64,000 nucleotides of DNA from Bradyrhizobium manausense (GTDB lineage: Bacteria > Pseudomonadota > Alphaproteobacteria > Rhizobiales > Xanthobacteraceae), in contig NZ_JAFCLG010000003.1 in assembly GCF_018129685.1 (NCBI RefSeq), positions 186,001-250,000 on the forward strand, given 5' to 3'. The notes beneath the pieces are model-generated. The model had not been told where the DNA came from. It saw nothing but the letters and a program-made list of their open reading frames with translations, and did not search any database. Position 1 is the first letter of the stretch. Each line of letters begins with the position of its first letter. Below, piece after piece: positions 16,894 through 25,861 of this stretch. The position numbers and the translations under genes are program-made.

Positions 16894-17775
16894 CTAGCCT
16901 GCCTTGCTCTGCCGAGCCGTCGCCCGGTGCGCCTTCTTCGCAGGTCGCTGCCGCCCCGTTGAACGCCGCGCACGCGACTTTGCCGCCGTCTTGCCGCCGC
17001 GCCCCTTCAGGCTCTGCTTCAGCGCATCCATCAGGTTGATGACGTTGCTCGGACGCTCCTCCGGCTCGGGGAGTTCAATCTTCTTGCCGCTCGCCTTGCG
17101 TTTCACCAGCGCCTTCAGCGCGGTCTCGTATTCGTCCTTGAACTTGCCCGGATCGAAATGCGCCGCCTTGGTGTGCAGGATATGGCCGGCGAGTTCGACC
17201 ATATCCTTGGTGATCTTCGGGCTCTTGATGTCGTCAAAGAATTGATCTTCGTCGCGCAGCTCATAGGGAAAACGCAGCGTGGTGCCGAGCAAGCCCTTGC
17301 CGCGCGGCTCGATGGCGATGATATGCTCGCGATTGGTCAGCACGATCTTGGCGAGCGCCACGCGGTCCTGGTCCTTCATGGCGTCGCGGATCACGGCAAA
17401 GGCGTCGATCGCGGCCTTGCCGTCGGGGGCGACGTAATAGGGATGGTTGAGATAGCGCTGGTCGATCTCCTCACGCGGCACAAAGCTTTCGATGTCGATG
17501 GTGTGATTGCTCTCGATCTGGACGGCCTCGAGCTCCTCCGGCTCGATCTCGACATATTTGCCCTTGCGCAGCTCGTAGCCGCGCCCCTTCTGGTCGCTTT
17601 CGACCACGTCGCCGGTCTCGGCATCCACCATCTGTTGCTTGAGCCGGTTGCCGGTCTCGCGGTTGATCATGTGAAACCGAGTCTTCTCGGCCGCGGTGGT
17701 CGCCGGATAGAGCACGACCGGGCAGCTCACCAGCGACAGTTTCAGCGTTCCCTTCCAATAGGCGCGCGGGGCCAT
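16894..17775 (-). CDS. ku: non-homologous end-joining protein Ku
   Basis: A 293-aa bacterial Ku that binds double-strand DNA ends as a homodimer and recruits LigD. The Ku core starts [20 protein letters not shown], with [41 protein letters not shown] and [10 protein letters not shown] as family landmarks; the C-terminus is a lysine/arginine-rich tail ([19 protein letters not shown]), as in many Ku proteins that bind DNA internally. ATG 17775 has a strong GGAGA ribosome-binding site; the open frame continues to 17910 without family similarity. It is divergent from ligD, and the 115-bp intergenic region carries mirrored promoter-like elements. Confidence 0.96.
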   Translation of the reverse strand: MAPRAYWKGTLKLSLVSCPVVLYPATTAAEKTRFHMINRETGNRLKQQMVDAETGDVVESDQKGRGYELRKGKYVEIEPEELEAVQIESNHTIDIESFVPREEIDQRYLNHPYYVAPDGKAAIDAFAVIRDAMKDQDRVALAKIVLTNREHIIAIEPRGKGLLGTTLRFPYELRDEDQFFDDIKSPKITKDMVELAGHILHTKAAHFDPGKFKDEYETALKALVKRKASGKKIELPEPEERPSNVINLMDALKQSLKGRGGKTAAKSRARRSTGRQRPAKKAHRATARQSKAG

Positions 17776-17804
17776 ATCATTCTCCAGTGATTTCAACGCG
17801 TTTT

Positions 17805-17829
17805 GGAACCCCAACCGCGCCATCGGGTT
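17805..17829 (+). promoter_or_regulatory. EcfG-like promoter for ligD (candidate)
   Basis: GGAAC (17805-17809), a 16-bp spacer, GGTT (17826-17829). The general-stress sigma factor EcfG/RpoE2 of alphaproteobacteria uses GGAAC-N16/17-CGTT, so this is one mismatch off. It would start transcription near 17836, about 55 bases before the proposed GTG of ligD. Confidence 0.4.
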
Positions 17830-17837
17830 TTGGTTCC
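17813..17837 (-). promoter_or_regulatory. EcfG-like promoter for ku (candidate)
   Basis: On the minus strand GGAAC (17837-17833), 16 bp, GGTT (17816-17813), the same pair and spacing as the ligD-facing element and interleaved with it. It would start transcription about 30 bases upstream of the ku ATG. Confidence 0.4.
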
Positions 17838-17890
17838 GGGCGGGACTTTTGCCGTGTAGGCTGAATACCGAAAGAGAAGCGGGACCGGTC

Positions 17891-20560
17891 GTGCTGCAAA
17901 AACTCTCCACTTACCGAAAGAAGCGTAATTTCGAGAAGACGCCCGAACCGTCGGGCAAGGCCGCAGTGGCGCCCTCGAAACAGCGGCGCTTCGTGATCCA
18001 GAAGCATGACGCAACCCGGCTGCATTACGACCTCAGGCTCGAATTCGACGGCGTTTTCAAATCCTGGGCGGTGACGAAGGGCCCTTCGCTCAATCCGCAC
18101 GACAAGCGGCTGGCCGTCGAGGTCGAGGACCATCCGCTCGACTATGGCGATTTCGAAGGAACGATTCCGGAGGGACAATATGGCGGCGGCACGGTCATGC
18201 TGTGGGACCGCGGCACCTGGGAATCCGATGATCCCGAAGCCGGCTTCAAGAAGGGCGACCTCAAATTCACCCTGCATGGCGACAAGCTGCATGGCAGCTG
18301 GGTGCTCGTGCGCATGCGCAACCGCGGTGGCGAGAGGCGCACCAACTGGCTGCTGATCAAGCATCGCGACGAATATGCCAGCGAGGACGAAGATATCCTG
18401 ACGGAGGACAAATCGGTGGCCTCCGGCCGCGCCATGCAGCAGATCGCCGAAGGCAAGGGCCGCGCGCCAAAGCCGTTCATGCTGGCGAAGGGCTCCGGCA
18501 AGGCCGACGCCGTCTGGCAATCCAACCGCGCCGACGAGGCGAAGGGACGCACGGTCAAGCCGGCACCTCGCACCGCGCTGAAGAGCGCCAGGATTGAAAA
18601 GACCAGGTCCTCGAAGCAGCAAACGACCATAGCGACGACGGCCAAGAAAATCTCGGAGATGCCGGACTTCGTCGTGCCGCAGCTCTGCACGCCGGTCGAG
18701 CGGCCACCGGCAGGCGACGGCTGGTGCCACGAGATCAAGTTCGACGGCTACCGCGTCCAGCTTCGTGTCGAGGACGGCGAAGCGACGCTGAAGACGCGCA
18801 AGGGTCTCGACTGGACCGGCAAGTTCGCGTCGATTGCGAAGGAGGCCGGCGGGCTTCCCGACGCCTTGATCGACGGCGAGATCGTCGCGCTGGACCACAA
18901 CGGCGCGCCGAACTTTTCTTCGCTGCAAGCTGCGTTATCCGATGGCAAGACCGAGGAGCTGGTCTTCTTTGCCTTCGACCTCCTGTTCGCCGGAGGCCTC
19001 GATTATCGCCGCCTGCCGCTCGGCGAGCGCAAGGCGCGCCTCAAGGCGCTGCTGGAAGCCCGCAAGAAGAAGTCCAGCCAGATCCGCTATGTCGAGCATT
19101 TCGAGAATGGCGGCGATGCGGTGCTGCAATCGGCCTGCAAGCTCGAGCTCGAAGGCGTGGTGTCCAAGAAGCTGGGTGCGCCCTATCGCTCCGGCCGTAC
19201 CGAGGGCTGGACCAAGGCGAAGTGCCGGGCCGGCCATGAGGTCGTGATTGGGGGCTACAAGACCACCAATGGAAAATTCCGCTCGCTGATGGCCGGCGTG
19301 CATCGTGGCGATCATCTCGCTTTTGTCGGCATGGTCGGCACCGGTTTCGGCGCCGACAAGGTCAAGCGCATCATGCCGTTGCTGAAAGAGGCTGCATCGA
19401 GCGAAAGCCCGTTTGGCGGCAAAAACGCGCCAAAGAAGACGCGCGATGTGCATTGGGTCAAGCCGGAGCTGGTGGCGGAGATTGAATTCGCCGGCTTTAC
19501 CGCCGACGGCAACATCCGCCAGGCCGCCTTCAAGGGCCTGCGGCAGGACAAGCCGGCCGAGGAGGTCGAGGCGGAGACGCCTGTCGATATCAAGCTCGCG
19601 CAGCCGTCTGCCAGAAAGCGCGTTACAGCGCAGTCCGCGAAAGGGAAGGGCACCGCCGAGGTCATGGGCGTCGTCATCTCGAAGCCGGAGAAGGAGCTGT
19701 GGCCTGATGGTGGCGACGGTGAAGGCGTCACGAAGCTGGATCTCGCGCGCTATTTCGAAGCTGTCGGCGTCTGGATGATCGCGCATATCAAGGGGCGGCC
19801 CTGTTCGATCCTGCGCGCCCCCGACGGCATCGGCGGCGAAAAATTCTTCCAGCGTCATGCGATGCAAGGGACTTCGAACCTGCTCGAGCTCGCAAAAGTC
19901 TCCGGCGATCGCAAGCCTTACTTGCAGATCGATCGCGTTGAGGGCCTTACCGCAGTGGCGCAGATCGGCGGTGTCGAGCTGCATCCCTGGAATTGCGCGC
20001 CTGGCGCCTATGACACGCCGGGCCGGCTGGTGTTCGATCTCGATCCCGCGCCGGACGTGAAGTTTGCCGACGTCGTCGAGGCGGCCAAGGAGATGCGGCA
20101 GCGGCTTGGCGATGTCGGAATGGAGAGCTTTTGCAAGACCACGGGCGGCAAGGGCCTGCACGTGGTGGTGCCGCTTCTCCATGGCGCGCGTGACAAAGTG
20201 AGCTGGAAGGAAGCCAAGGCGTTTGCGCAAGGCGTCTGCCAGTGGATGGCGGATGACGATCCCGAGCGCTATTTGCTCAACATGTCGAAGAAGCTGCGCA
20301 GCGGGAAGATCTTTCTCGACTATTTGCGCAACGATCGGATGTCGACGGCCGTGGCTCCGCTGTCGCCGCGTGCCCGCGATGGCGCGACGGTGTCGATGCC
20401 GGTGACCTGGGCACAGGTGAAGAGCGATCTTGATCCGAACAAGTTCACGGTGAGAACCGTGCCGGGGCTATTGTCGCGATCGAAGGCGTGGGATGGCTAT
20501 GATGATGCGGCCTCGTCGATCAAGGCGGCGATGAAGAAGCTTGCTGCGAAACAGAAGTAG
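17891..20560 (+). CDS. ligD: multifunctional NHEJ DNA ligase LigD
   Basis: An 889-aa protein with the domain order phosphoesterase, ligase, polymerase. The N-terminal 3'-phosphoesterase shows [18 protein letters not shown] and [14 protein letters not shown]; the ATP-dependent ligase has its adenylated lysine Lys283 in EIKFDGYR, later VDGEIV-like [10 protein letters not shown]; the C-terminal primase-polymerase domain has the metal aspartates Asp716 and Asp718 in LVFDLDPAP and the [13 protein letters not shown] motif. It repairs double-strand breaks with Ku. GTG 17891 ([14 protein letters not shown]) is chosen for the GGGA six bases upstream; a TTG at 17849 is possible. Its stop codon lies in the first bases of a repeat element. 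Confidence 0.95.
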   Translation: MLQKLSTYRKKRNFEKTPEPSGKAAVAPSKQRRFVIQKHDATRLHYDLRLEFDGVFKSWAVTKGPSLNPHDKRLAVEVEDHPLDYGDFEGTIPEGQYGGGTVMLWDRGTWESDDPEAGFKKGDLKFTLHGDKLHGSWVLVRMRNRGGERRTNWLLIKHRDEYASEDEDILTEDKSVASGRAMQQIAEGKGRAPKPFMLAKGSGKADAVWQSNRADEAKGRTVKPAPRTALKSARIEKTRSSKQQTTIATTAKKISEMPDFVVPQLCTPVERPPAGDGWCHEIKFDGYRVQLRVEDGEATLKTRKGLDWTGKFASIAKEAGGLPDALIDGEIVALDHNGAPNFSSLQAALSDGKTEELVFFAFDLLFAGGLDYRRLPLGERKARLKALLEARKKKSSQIRYVEHFENGGDAVLQSACKLELEGVVSKKLGAPYRSGRTEGWTKAKCRAGHEVVIGGYKTTNGKFRSLMAGVHRGDHLAFVGMVGTGFGADKVKRIMPLLKEAASSESPFGGKNAPKKTRDVHWVKPELVAEIEFAGFTADGNIRQAAFKGLRQDKPAEEVEAETPVDIKLAQPSARKRVTAQSAKGKGTAEVMGVVISKPEKELWPDGGDGEGVTKLDLARYFEAVGVWMIAHIKGRPCSILRAPDGIGGEKFFQRHAMQGTSNLLELAKVSGDRKPYLQIDRVEGLTAVAQIGGVELHPWNCAPGAYDTPGRLVFDLDPAPDVKFADVVEAAKEMRQRLGDVGMESFCKTTGGKGLHVVVPLLHGARDKVSWKEAKAFAQGVCQWMADDDPERYLLNMSKKLRSGKIFLDYLRNDRMSTAVAPLSPRARDGATVSMPVTWAQVKSDLDPNKFTVRTVPGLLSRSKAWDGYDDAASSIKAAMKKLAAKQK

Positions 20561-20646
20561 GGTGGGTTAGCCCGAAGGCGTAACCCACCATTGTTTGTAT
20601 CCGCTGAGGCCGAAGAGGTGGGTTATGCTTCGCTAACCCACCCTAC
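20557..20646. repeat. GTAGGGTGGG palindromic repeat overlapping the ligD stop
   Basis: A perfect 15-bp inverted repeat, GTAGGGTGGGTTAGC (20557-20571) and its complement (20632-20646), with inner arms CGTAACCCACC and GGTGGGTTATG. The TAG of ligD (20558-20560) is inside the left arm. A second member of this family is at 55636-55724. Confidence 0.8.
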
Positions 20647-20656
20647 GACAGCGTCG

Positions 20657-20821
20657 TCAGATCCGCCCCATCAGCAGCAATATCAGCAGAATGACGATGA
20701 TGAGCCCGAGACCGCCGCCGCCGTAATAGCCGGTGCCGTAGAACGGGCCGCCGCCGATGCCGCTAAAGCCGCCGAGCAGCGCGATGACCAAGATGATCAG
20801 AATGATGGTACCGATAGACAT
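20657..20821 (-). CDS. DUF3309 family small membrane protein
   Basis: A 54-aa protein: hydrophobic helix MSIGTIILIILVIALLGG, a glycine/tyrosine-rich linker (GGGPFYGTGYYGGGG), a second helix LGLIIVILLILLLMG and a final RI. This helix-GY-helix layout is the DUF3309 pattern, common as a short, often stress-induced protein in rhizobia. A GGAGGAG ribosome-binding site precedes the ATG. A GGAAC-N16-AGTT element on the same strand lies 60 bp upstream. Function unknown. Confidence 0.8.
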   Translation of the reverse strand: MSIGTIILIILVIALLGGFSGIGGGPFYGTGYYGGGGLGLIIVILLILLLMGRI

Positions 20822-20880
20822 GCGAATCTCCTCCAGCCCTTCTCGAAAGGGTCGTTTGCACCTGTCCGTTGCGGGAGGGC

Positions 20881-20905
20881 AACTTGCCGCAGGTTTGAAA
20901 GTTCC
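20881..20905 (-). promoter_or_regulatory. weak EcfG-like promoter of the DUF3309 gene
   Basis: Minus strand GGAAC (20905-20901), 16-bp spacer, AGTT (20884-20881); one mismatch from GGAAC-N16/17-CGTT, 60 bp upstream of the ATG at 20821. Suggestive only. Confidence 0.25.
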
Positions 20906-21001
20906 GAATTTGAAACGGGACGACAGGTCCCAACTTGCATGGAACCTTTGCAGCCCTGCCCGGCATGACTATGTGAGGATCAGTCAGCACAGGGCAGGGC
21001 C

Positions 21002-21319
21002 ATGTCAGCACCGCTTGTCGTTTCCATTCCGCACCGCCTGGGCCGCGAAGAGGCCGTGCGCCGGCTCAAGACCGGGCTCGGCCGCGCCGCGGCGAGCATC
21101 CCCGTGATCCAGGTCGAGGAGGAGCGCTGGAGCGGCGACACCATGAATTTCCGCATCCGCGCAATGGGACAGATTGCGAGCGGCCGGGTCGATGTCGCCG
21201 ATGATCATGTGAAGGTCGAGGTGGTGCTGCCGTGGCTATTGCAGCGCTTTGCCGAGATGGCACAGACGATGATCCGCAAGCGCGGACAGCTGCTGCTGAC
21301 GAAGGACGGTGGCAAGTAG
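21002..21319 (+). CDS. polyhydroxyalkanoic acid system family protein
   Basis: A 105-aa protein of the family found near polyhydroxyalkanoate genes. It begins with IPHRLGREEAVRRLKTGL and has GDTMNFRIRAMGQIASGRVDVADDHVKV in two alternating beta segments, ending VLPWLLQRFAEMAQTMIRKRGQLLL. No PHA synthase or phasin gene lies in this window, so the link to granules is from family membership alone. ATG 21002 follows GGGCAGGGCC. It converges on treY with 2 bp between stops. Confidence 0.75.
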   Translation: MSAPLVVSIPHRLGREEAVRRLKTGLGRAAASIPVIQVEEERWSGDTMNFRIRAMGQIASGRVDVADDHVKVEVVLPWLLQRFAEMAQTMIRKRGQLLLTKDGGK

Positions 21320-21321
21320 CC

Positions 21322-24105
21322 TCACGCGCCGACGCGATGCCGCGCAGGCCGGACGGCGCTTGCCGTGCGGGCTGGGATGACTGCCGCAGGAAGGTCACGG
21401 AACGCCTGGGCAACCGGCAGTTCGTTGCCCGCAAGGTCCGGCGCGGCATAGCCGGAAATGTCGACGGTCGCGTCAAGTCCCTCCGGCACAGGCCATTGCC
21501 GGCCAGCTTGCGTGAGCGGCGCGAACTGGCGTCCAACCACGACGATCGCGGCTTCGCGGCCATGGCGGCGGACAAACGCGATGACATGATCGGCGTGCGC
21601 GCCGCGGACGTCGAGCGGCTGATACTCGCCCCGCGCAAAGACGCCGGCGAGCTCGGTACGAAGCTTCAGCAGATGTCGCGTCCAGGCCAGTTTGAGCCGT
21701 CCGTCCGGCCAGGTATTGATCAGGTTCCGCCAATCCGATGTTTCCAGCGAATTCAGCGCTGCCTGGCGCGCGACAAAATCCACCGGGCGGCGGTTGTCGG
21801 GATCAACCAGCGACAGGTCCCAGAACTCGGTCCCCTGATAAAAGTCGGGTACGCCAGGCAGTGTCGCCTTCAGCGTCAGTTGGCTGAGCGAGTTCAGCGC
21901 CCCGAGTAACGCGATGCGGCGGGCGAGCGCCTGAAGCCCCTCCAGGAATTCCCCTGACCGTGTGGGATCGAGAATCTTCTCGATGAAGCTGCTGATGCCG
22001 TCCTCATACGCCTGATGCGGATTGAGCCAGCTTGTCTCTTCCTTGCCTTCGCGCGCGGCCTTCAGCGCATAAGCCTGGATTCGCTCGGCGAAACCGGCAT
22101 CCGGTTCCTCGTGAGGCCAGGCGCCGATCAGGGTCTGGTAGAGCATGTACTCGAACGTTGTCGACGGCGCGCGCAGATTGCCGTTGAGCGCAAGATGCGG
22201 CGCATTCAGCACTTTCCAGCGCGCCACGGAGCTCGCCCATTCGCCGGGAACTTCGCTCAGCGCCGCGATCCGTGCACGGGCGTCCTCGCCGCGCTTGGTG
22301 TCGTGGGTGGCGGTCGCCGTCATGCCTTGCGGCCATTCCCGGGCGCGGGCCCGCATCGCTTCGTGGAAGGCGGGAATGGCGAGGCCTTTGCTCGCGGGAT
22401 CGCCGCCGACCTCGTTCAACGCGAGCAGCCGGTGGTATTGGTAGAACGCTGTGTCCTCGAGCGATTTGGCCATCATCGGCCCGGTGAACTGCTGCACCTT
22501 CAGCGCAAAGCGGCGCACGCGCGGGGCGCCGTGCGGCGGGCGGCCGGGCTTGAGCAGGTCCATCGTCAGCGCATCGCGCAGGAAGTCGAAAATGCCTTCA
22601 TCGGCGGCGAACCATTCCGCGCGCGCGCGCGCGATGGTGTCGTCGATCAGTTTTCGGTCGAGCGCGGTCGGGCCGCTATGCGTCAGATAGGTGCGATAGA
22701 CCGGGAAGTGAAGCACGTAGAGTTCGAGCGCCTGCCGCAGGCTGTCGGCGGAGAAATCGCGGGTGGAGTAGTGCCCGTTGGCGATGCGTGCGAGCAGGCG
22801 CGTCAGCACGATGAACTCGCTGGTCAGCAGCGTCTCCAGCACGCGCCGTTTGGCCTCCTTGACGTAGGGCGCAAGCCGCGGCGGCCGGTTGCTGATCTGC
22901 CGCCAGGTCTCGTCCAGCGCCTCCAGCCCCTTCGGCTCGACCAGCACCTGGGTGATCGCGTTCATCCATTCATAGCCGGTGGTGCCCTGAACCCCGGCAA
23001 AATGCGGCAGCTTCTCCTGCTCGCACAGGATCTTCTCGATCACCGTGTAGAACGGTCTTGTTGCGCCTTGCGCATCGCGCACCAGCCGGCGCAGCCGCTG
23101 GCAATATTGCGCGGGATCGCGCAAGCCGTCGATATGGTCGAGGCGGATGCCTTGCAGTTTGCCCTCGGTGACGAGTTGTTTCACCAGCCGGTGCGTGGCG
23201 GCGAATGTGCTGGCGTCCTCGACGCGCAGGCCGGCGAGCCCGTTGACGTCGAAGAAGCGGCGATAATTGATGTCGCTGGAGGCGAGCCGCCAGTGGCCGA
23301 GCTTGTAGTTCTGCCGCTCCAGCAGATGATGCAGCGCCAATGTCTGCGCCGGACGATCTTTTGCCGCGCGATAGGCGTCGAGGCCGTGCGCGATGATGTC
23401 CGCAGCGCCCGCGATTTCCTTCAGCTCGGCCTTGAAGGCGGGAGCGTCCTTGCGGCTGGGCTGGCGCAGGCCCTTGTAGCGGGCGGCGAGCGAGAGCAAG
23501 CGTTTGCCGGCCACGGTATCGGCGGCGTCCGCCTCCTTCACCATCATCCGCAAGATCTCGCCATAGCGCTCGGGCGCGATCGGCAGGCGGTGCTCGAAGT
23601 ACCAGGCGGAAAAGCTGCCCTCGTCGGGATCGTAGCGCAGCTCGATCTCGCCGCGCTCGAGCGACTCGCCATAGGATGCGCCGAGAATCGGCAGCAGCAC
23701 GCCGACGCGGGCGCGGTGGGGCAATTGATCCCAGTCGATGTCGAAGGAGACCGCGTGCGGCGAGGCCTGTCCCCACTCCAGCACGTCCAGCCACCACGGA
23801 TTGTCGGCAAAGTGCACGCCGACATGGTTCGGCACGAAATCGATGATGAGGCCGAGGTCGTGCGCCTTCAGCGCCTCGCTCAGCCGGGCAAAGCCGGCCT
23901 CGCCACCGAGTTCGGGATTGAATTGGCTGTGATCGACGGTGTCATAGCCGTGGGTCGAGCCCTTGCGGGCCTTCATCACCGGCGAGGCGTAGAGATGCGT
24001 GATCCCGAGCGCCTTGAGGTAAGGCACGACCGAGGCCGCCTTGTCGAAGTCGAAATCCGCGGTGAGCTGGAGCCGGTAGGTCGCCAGAGGGATCGCGGAA
24101 GTCAT
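21322..24105 (-). CDS. treY: malto-oligosyltrehalose synthase
   Basis: A 927-aa GH13 enzyme that turns the reducing-end alpha-1,4 bond of malto-oligosaccharides or glycogen chains into an alpha-1,1 bond, making maltooligosyl trehalose. Visible motifs are YRLQLTADFDFDKAA and IDFVPNHVGVHF, the nucleophile region GIRLDHIDGLRDP, the acid glutamate region FYTVIEKILCE, and TATHDTKRGEDARAR, which is specific to TreY. The ATG at 24105 is one base after the treZ stop and its GGAGG ribosome-binding site lies inside the end of treZ, so translation is coupled. It is the last gene of the glgE-to-treY operon and works with TreZ to release trehalose. Confidence 0.96.
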   Translation of the reverse strand: MTSAIPLATYRLQLTADFDFDKAASVVPYLKALGITHLYASPVMKARKGSTHGYDTVDHSQFNPELGGEAGFARLSEALKAHDLGLIIDFVPNHVGVHFADNPWWLDVLEWGQASPHAVSFDIDWDQLPHRARVGVLLPILGASYGESLERGEIELRYDPDEGSFSAWYFEHRLPIAPERYGEILRMMVKEADAADTVAGKRLLSLAARYKGLRQPSRKDAPAFKAELKEIAGAADIIAHGLDAYRAAKDRPAQTLALHHLLERQNYKLGHWRLASSDINYRRFFDVNGLAGLRVEDASTFAATHRLVKQLVTEGKLQGIRLDHIDGLRDPAQYCQRLRRLVRDAQGATRPFYTVIEKILCEQEKLPHFAGVQGTTGYEWMNAITQVLVEPKGLEALDETWRQISNRPPRLAPYVKEAKRRVLETLLTSEFIVLTRLLARIANGHYSTRDFSADSLRQALELYVLHFPVYRTYLTHSGPTALDRKLIDDTIARARAEWFAADEGIFDFLRDALTMDLLKPGRPPHGAPRVRRFALKVQQFTGPMMAKSLEDTAFYQYHRLLALNEVGGDPASKGLAIPAFHEAMRARAREWPQGMTATATHDTKRGEDARARIAALSEVPGEWASSVARWKVLNAPHLALNGNLRAPSTTFEYMLYQTLIGAWPHEEPDAGFAERIQAYALKAAREGKEETSWLNPHQAYEDGISSFIEKILDPTRSGEFLEGLQALARRIALLGALNSLSQLTLKATLPGVPDFYQGTEFWDLSLVDPDNRRPVDFVARQAALNSLETSDWRNLINTWPDGRLKLAWTRHLLKLRTELAGVFARGEYQPLDVRGAHADHVIAFVRRHGREAAIVVVGRQFAPLTQAGRQWPVPEGLDATVDISGYAAPDLAGNELPVAQAFRDLPAAVIPARTASAVRPARHRVGA

Positions 24106-24106
24106 A

Positions 24107-25861
24107 TCAACCTCCGATATGCCAGACCACCGACCAGGGCGGAAGTCGGCCGCCGGCCACGTCGCCCCAGATCGGCGTGCCCGCAATATCGTTGGGATGG
24201 GTGATGTCTTTGTCCGATAGATTGGCAATCAGGCCCAGTGTGGTGCCGTCGCCCATGCGCCAGTGCGCCGTGAGCAAGCCGTTGTCTTCAGCCTCGGCAT
24301 TGCCGAATCGCGCGCCCTTCAACCGCGACATGATCTCCTTGCGGCGAAGCGCGAGCAACTCGCGCACCAGCGCAAGCCGCGCGTCCTGCTCCGGCGAGCG
24401 ACCGGTCCAGTCGAGCACCGCCGATTGTGGTGTCGCGGGATCAAGCGGATCCGGCACGTCGTCGCCGTAGACGTCGTAGGCCCAGGCGTATTCTCGTTTG
24501 CGGCCTTCGCGCACGGCCTCGGCGAGGCCACCCTGAAAATCGCAGAAGAACGGGAAGGGCGCCTTCGAGCCCCATTCCTCGCCTTGAAACAGCATCGGCA
24601 CCATCGGCGCGAGCAGCGTCACGGCAAGCGCAGCTTCGATCTGCCGTGGAGGTACCAGATGCTCCAGCCGGTCGCCGAGTGGCCGATTGCCGATCTGGTC
24701 GTGGTTCTGCAGGAAGTTGACGAAGGTCGCCGGTGGCAGCTCGCCGCTCGGCTCGCCGCGCGGTTTCTTGCCCCAGAACTCCGAAATCTCGCCCTGGTAG
24801 ACGAAGCCCGAGGCGAGCGCGCGTGCGAGGTCCATGCGCGGCGTCTGGTAGTCGCCGTAATAGCCGGCGTGCTCGCCGGTCAGCATCACGTGCCAGACGT
24901 GGTGGTAATCATCGTTCCATTGTGCGCGATATTTGCCGTTGGGCGGCTCCTGCGCGGAATCGAGCACGCTGGCACGGTTGTCGCCATTCTCCAGCACCAG
25001 ATGGATGTGCCGCCCCGTGGCCTTGGCGAGCTCACCGGCAGCGACGCTGAGGTCGTGCAGCATCGATTGCTCGCCGGGGATCGCCATGATGTGGTTGGCG
25101 GCATCGAGTCTTAAGCCGTCGAAGCGATAGTCGGTGAGCCAGGACAGCGCGTTCTCGACCGCGAAAGCACGCACCTGCGGCACGCGATAATCGATCGTGC
25201 TGCCCCAGGGCGTGTGCGCGTCGGTGAAGAAGCTTGGCGCATAGCGGCCGAGATAATTTCCTTCGGGGCCGAAGTGATTGTAGACGACGTCGAGGAACAC
25301 CATCAGCCCGCGCAGATGCGCTTCGTCGATCAGCGTCTTCAGCTCATCAGGCCGGCCATAGGCGCTGTCGGGCGCGTACCACAGCACGCCGTCATAGCCC
25401 CAGCCGCGACGGCCGGCGAAATCGGCCAGCGGCATCAGCTCCAGTGCGGTTATGCCGGTCGAGACGAGATGATCGAGTTTGTCGATCATCGCGCGGTAGG
25501 TGCCATCGTTGGTGAAGGTGCCGACATGGGTCTCGATCAGCACCGTCTCTTCCCAGGGGCGGCCACGCCAGTCTCTCGCGCGCCAATCAAAAGCGTCGTG
25601 ATCGATCACCTCGCTGGGGCCGAACACATCCTCCGGCTGGAACGCCGAAGCCGGATCGGGTACGTCGATCTCGTCGTCGATGCGGAACCTGTAGGTGCTT
25701 CCGACCGGCAGGCCGGCGATGTCGGCGACATACCAGCCATCCTGCCGGCGCTGCATGGCGTGTCGTCTTTCGAGCAGCAGATCGACGCGGCGCGCACCGG
25801 GCGCCCACAAGCGGAATGACACGCCGTCCCTGGTCGGCTTCGCGCCGAACGATGGCCTCAT
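24107..25861 (-). CDS. treZ: malto-oligosyltrehalose trehalohydrolase
   Basis: A 584-aa GH13 enzyme that cuts trehalose from maltooligosyl trehalose made by TreY. It has an N-terminal beta-sandwich domain (GVSFRLWAPGARRVDLLLE) and a catalytic barrel with DVVYNHFGPEGNYL, nucleophile region DGLRLDAANHI, acid region LVLENGDN and FLQNHDQIGNRPLGDRL. All three catalytic carboxylates are present. Its ATG overlaps the glgX stop by 4 bp, and its stop abuts treY. Confidence 0.95.
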   Translation of the reverse strand: MRPSFGAKPTRDGVSFRLWAPGARRVDLLLERRHAMQRRQDGWYVADIAGLPVGSTYRFRIDDEIDVPDPASAFQPEDVFGPSEVIDHDAFDWRARDWRGRPWEETVLIETHVGTFTNDGTYRAMIDKLDHLVSTGITALELMPLADFAGRRGWGYDGVLWYAPDSAYGRPDELKTLIDEAHLRGLMVFLDVVYNHFGPEGNYLGRYAPSFFTDAHTPWGSTIDYRVPQVRAFAVENALSWLTDYRFDGLRLDAANHIMAIPGEQSMLHDLSVAAGELAKATGRHIHLVLENGDNRASVLDSAQEPPNGKYRAQWNDDYHHVWHVMLTGEHAGYYGDYQTPRMDLARALASGFVYQGEISEFWGKKPRGEPSGELPPATFVNFLQNHDQIGNRPLGDRLEHLVPPRQIEAALAVTLLAPMVPMLFQGEEWGSKAPFPFFCDFQGGLAEAVREGRKREYAWAYDVYGDDVPDPLDPATPQSAVLDWTGRSPEQDARLALVRELLALRRKEIMSRLKGARFGNAEAEDNGLLTAHWRMGDGTTLGLIANLSDKDITHPNDIAGTPIWGDVAGGRLPPWSVVWHIGG

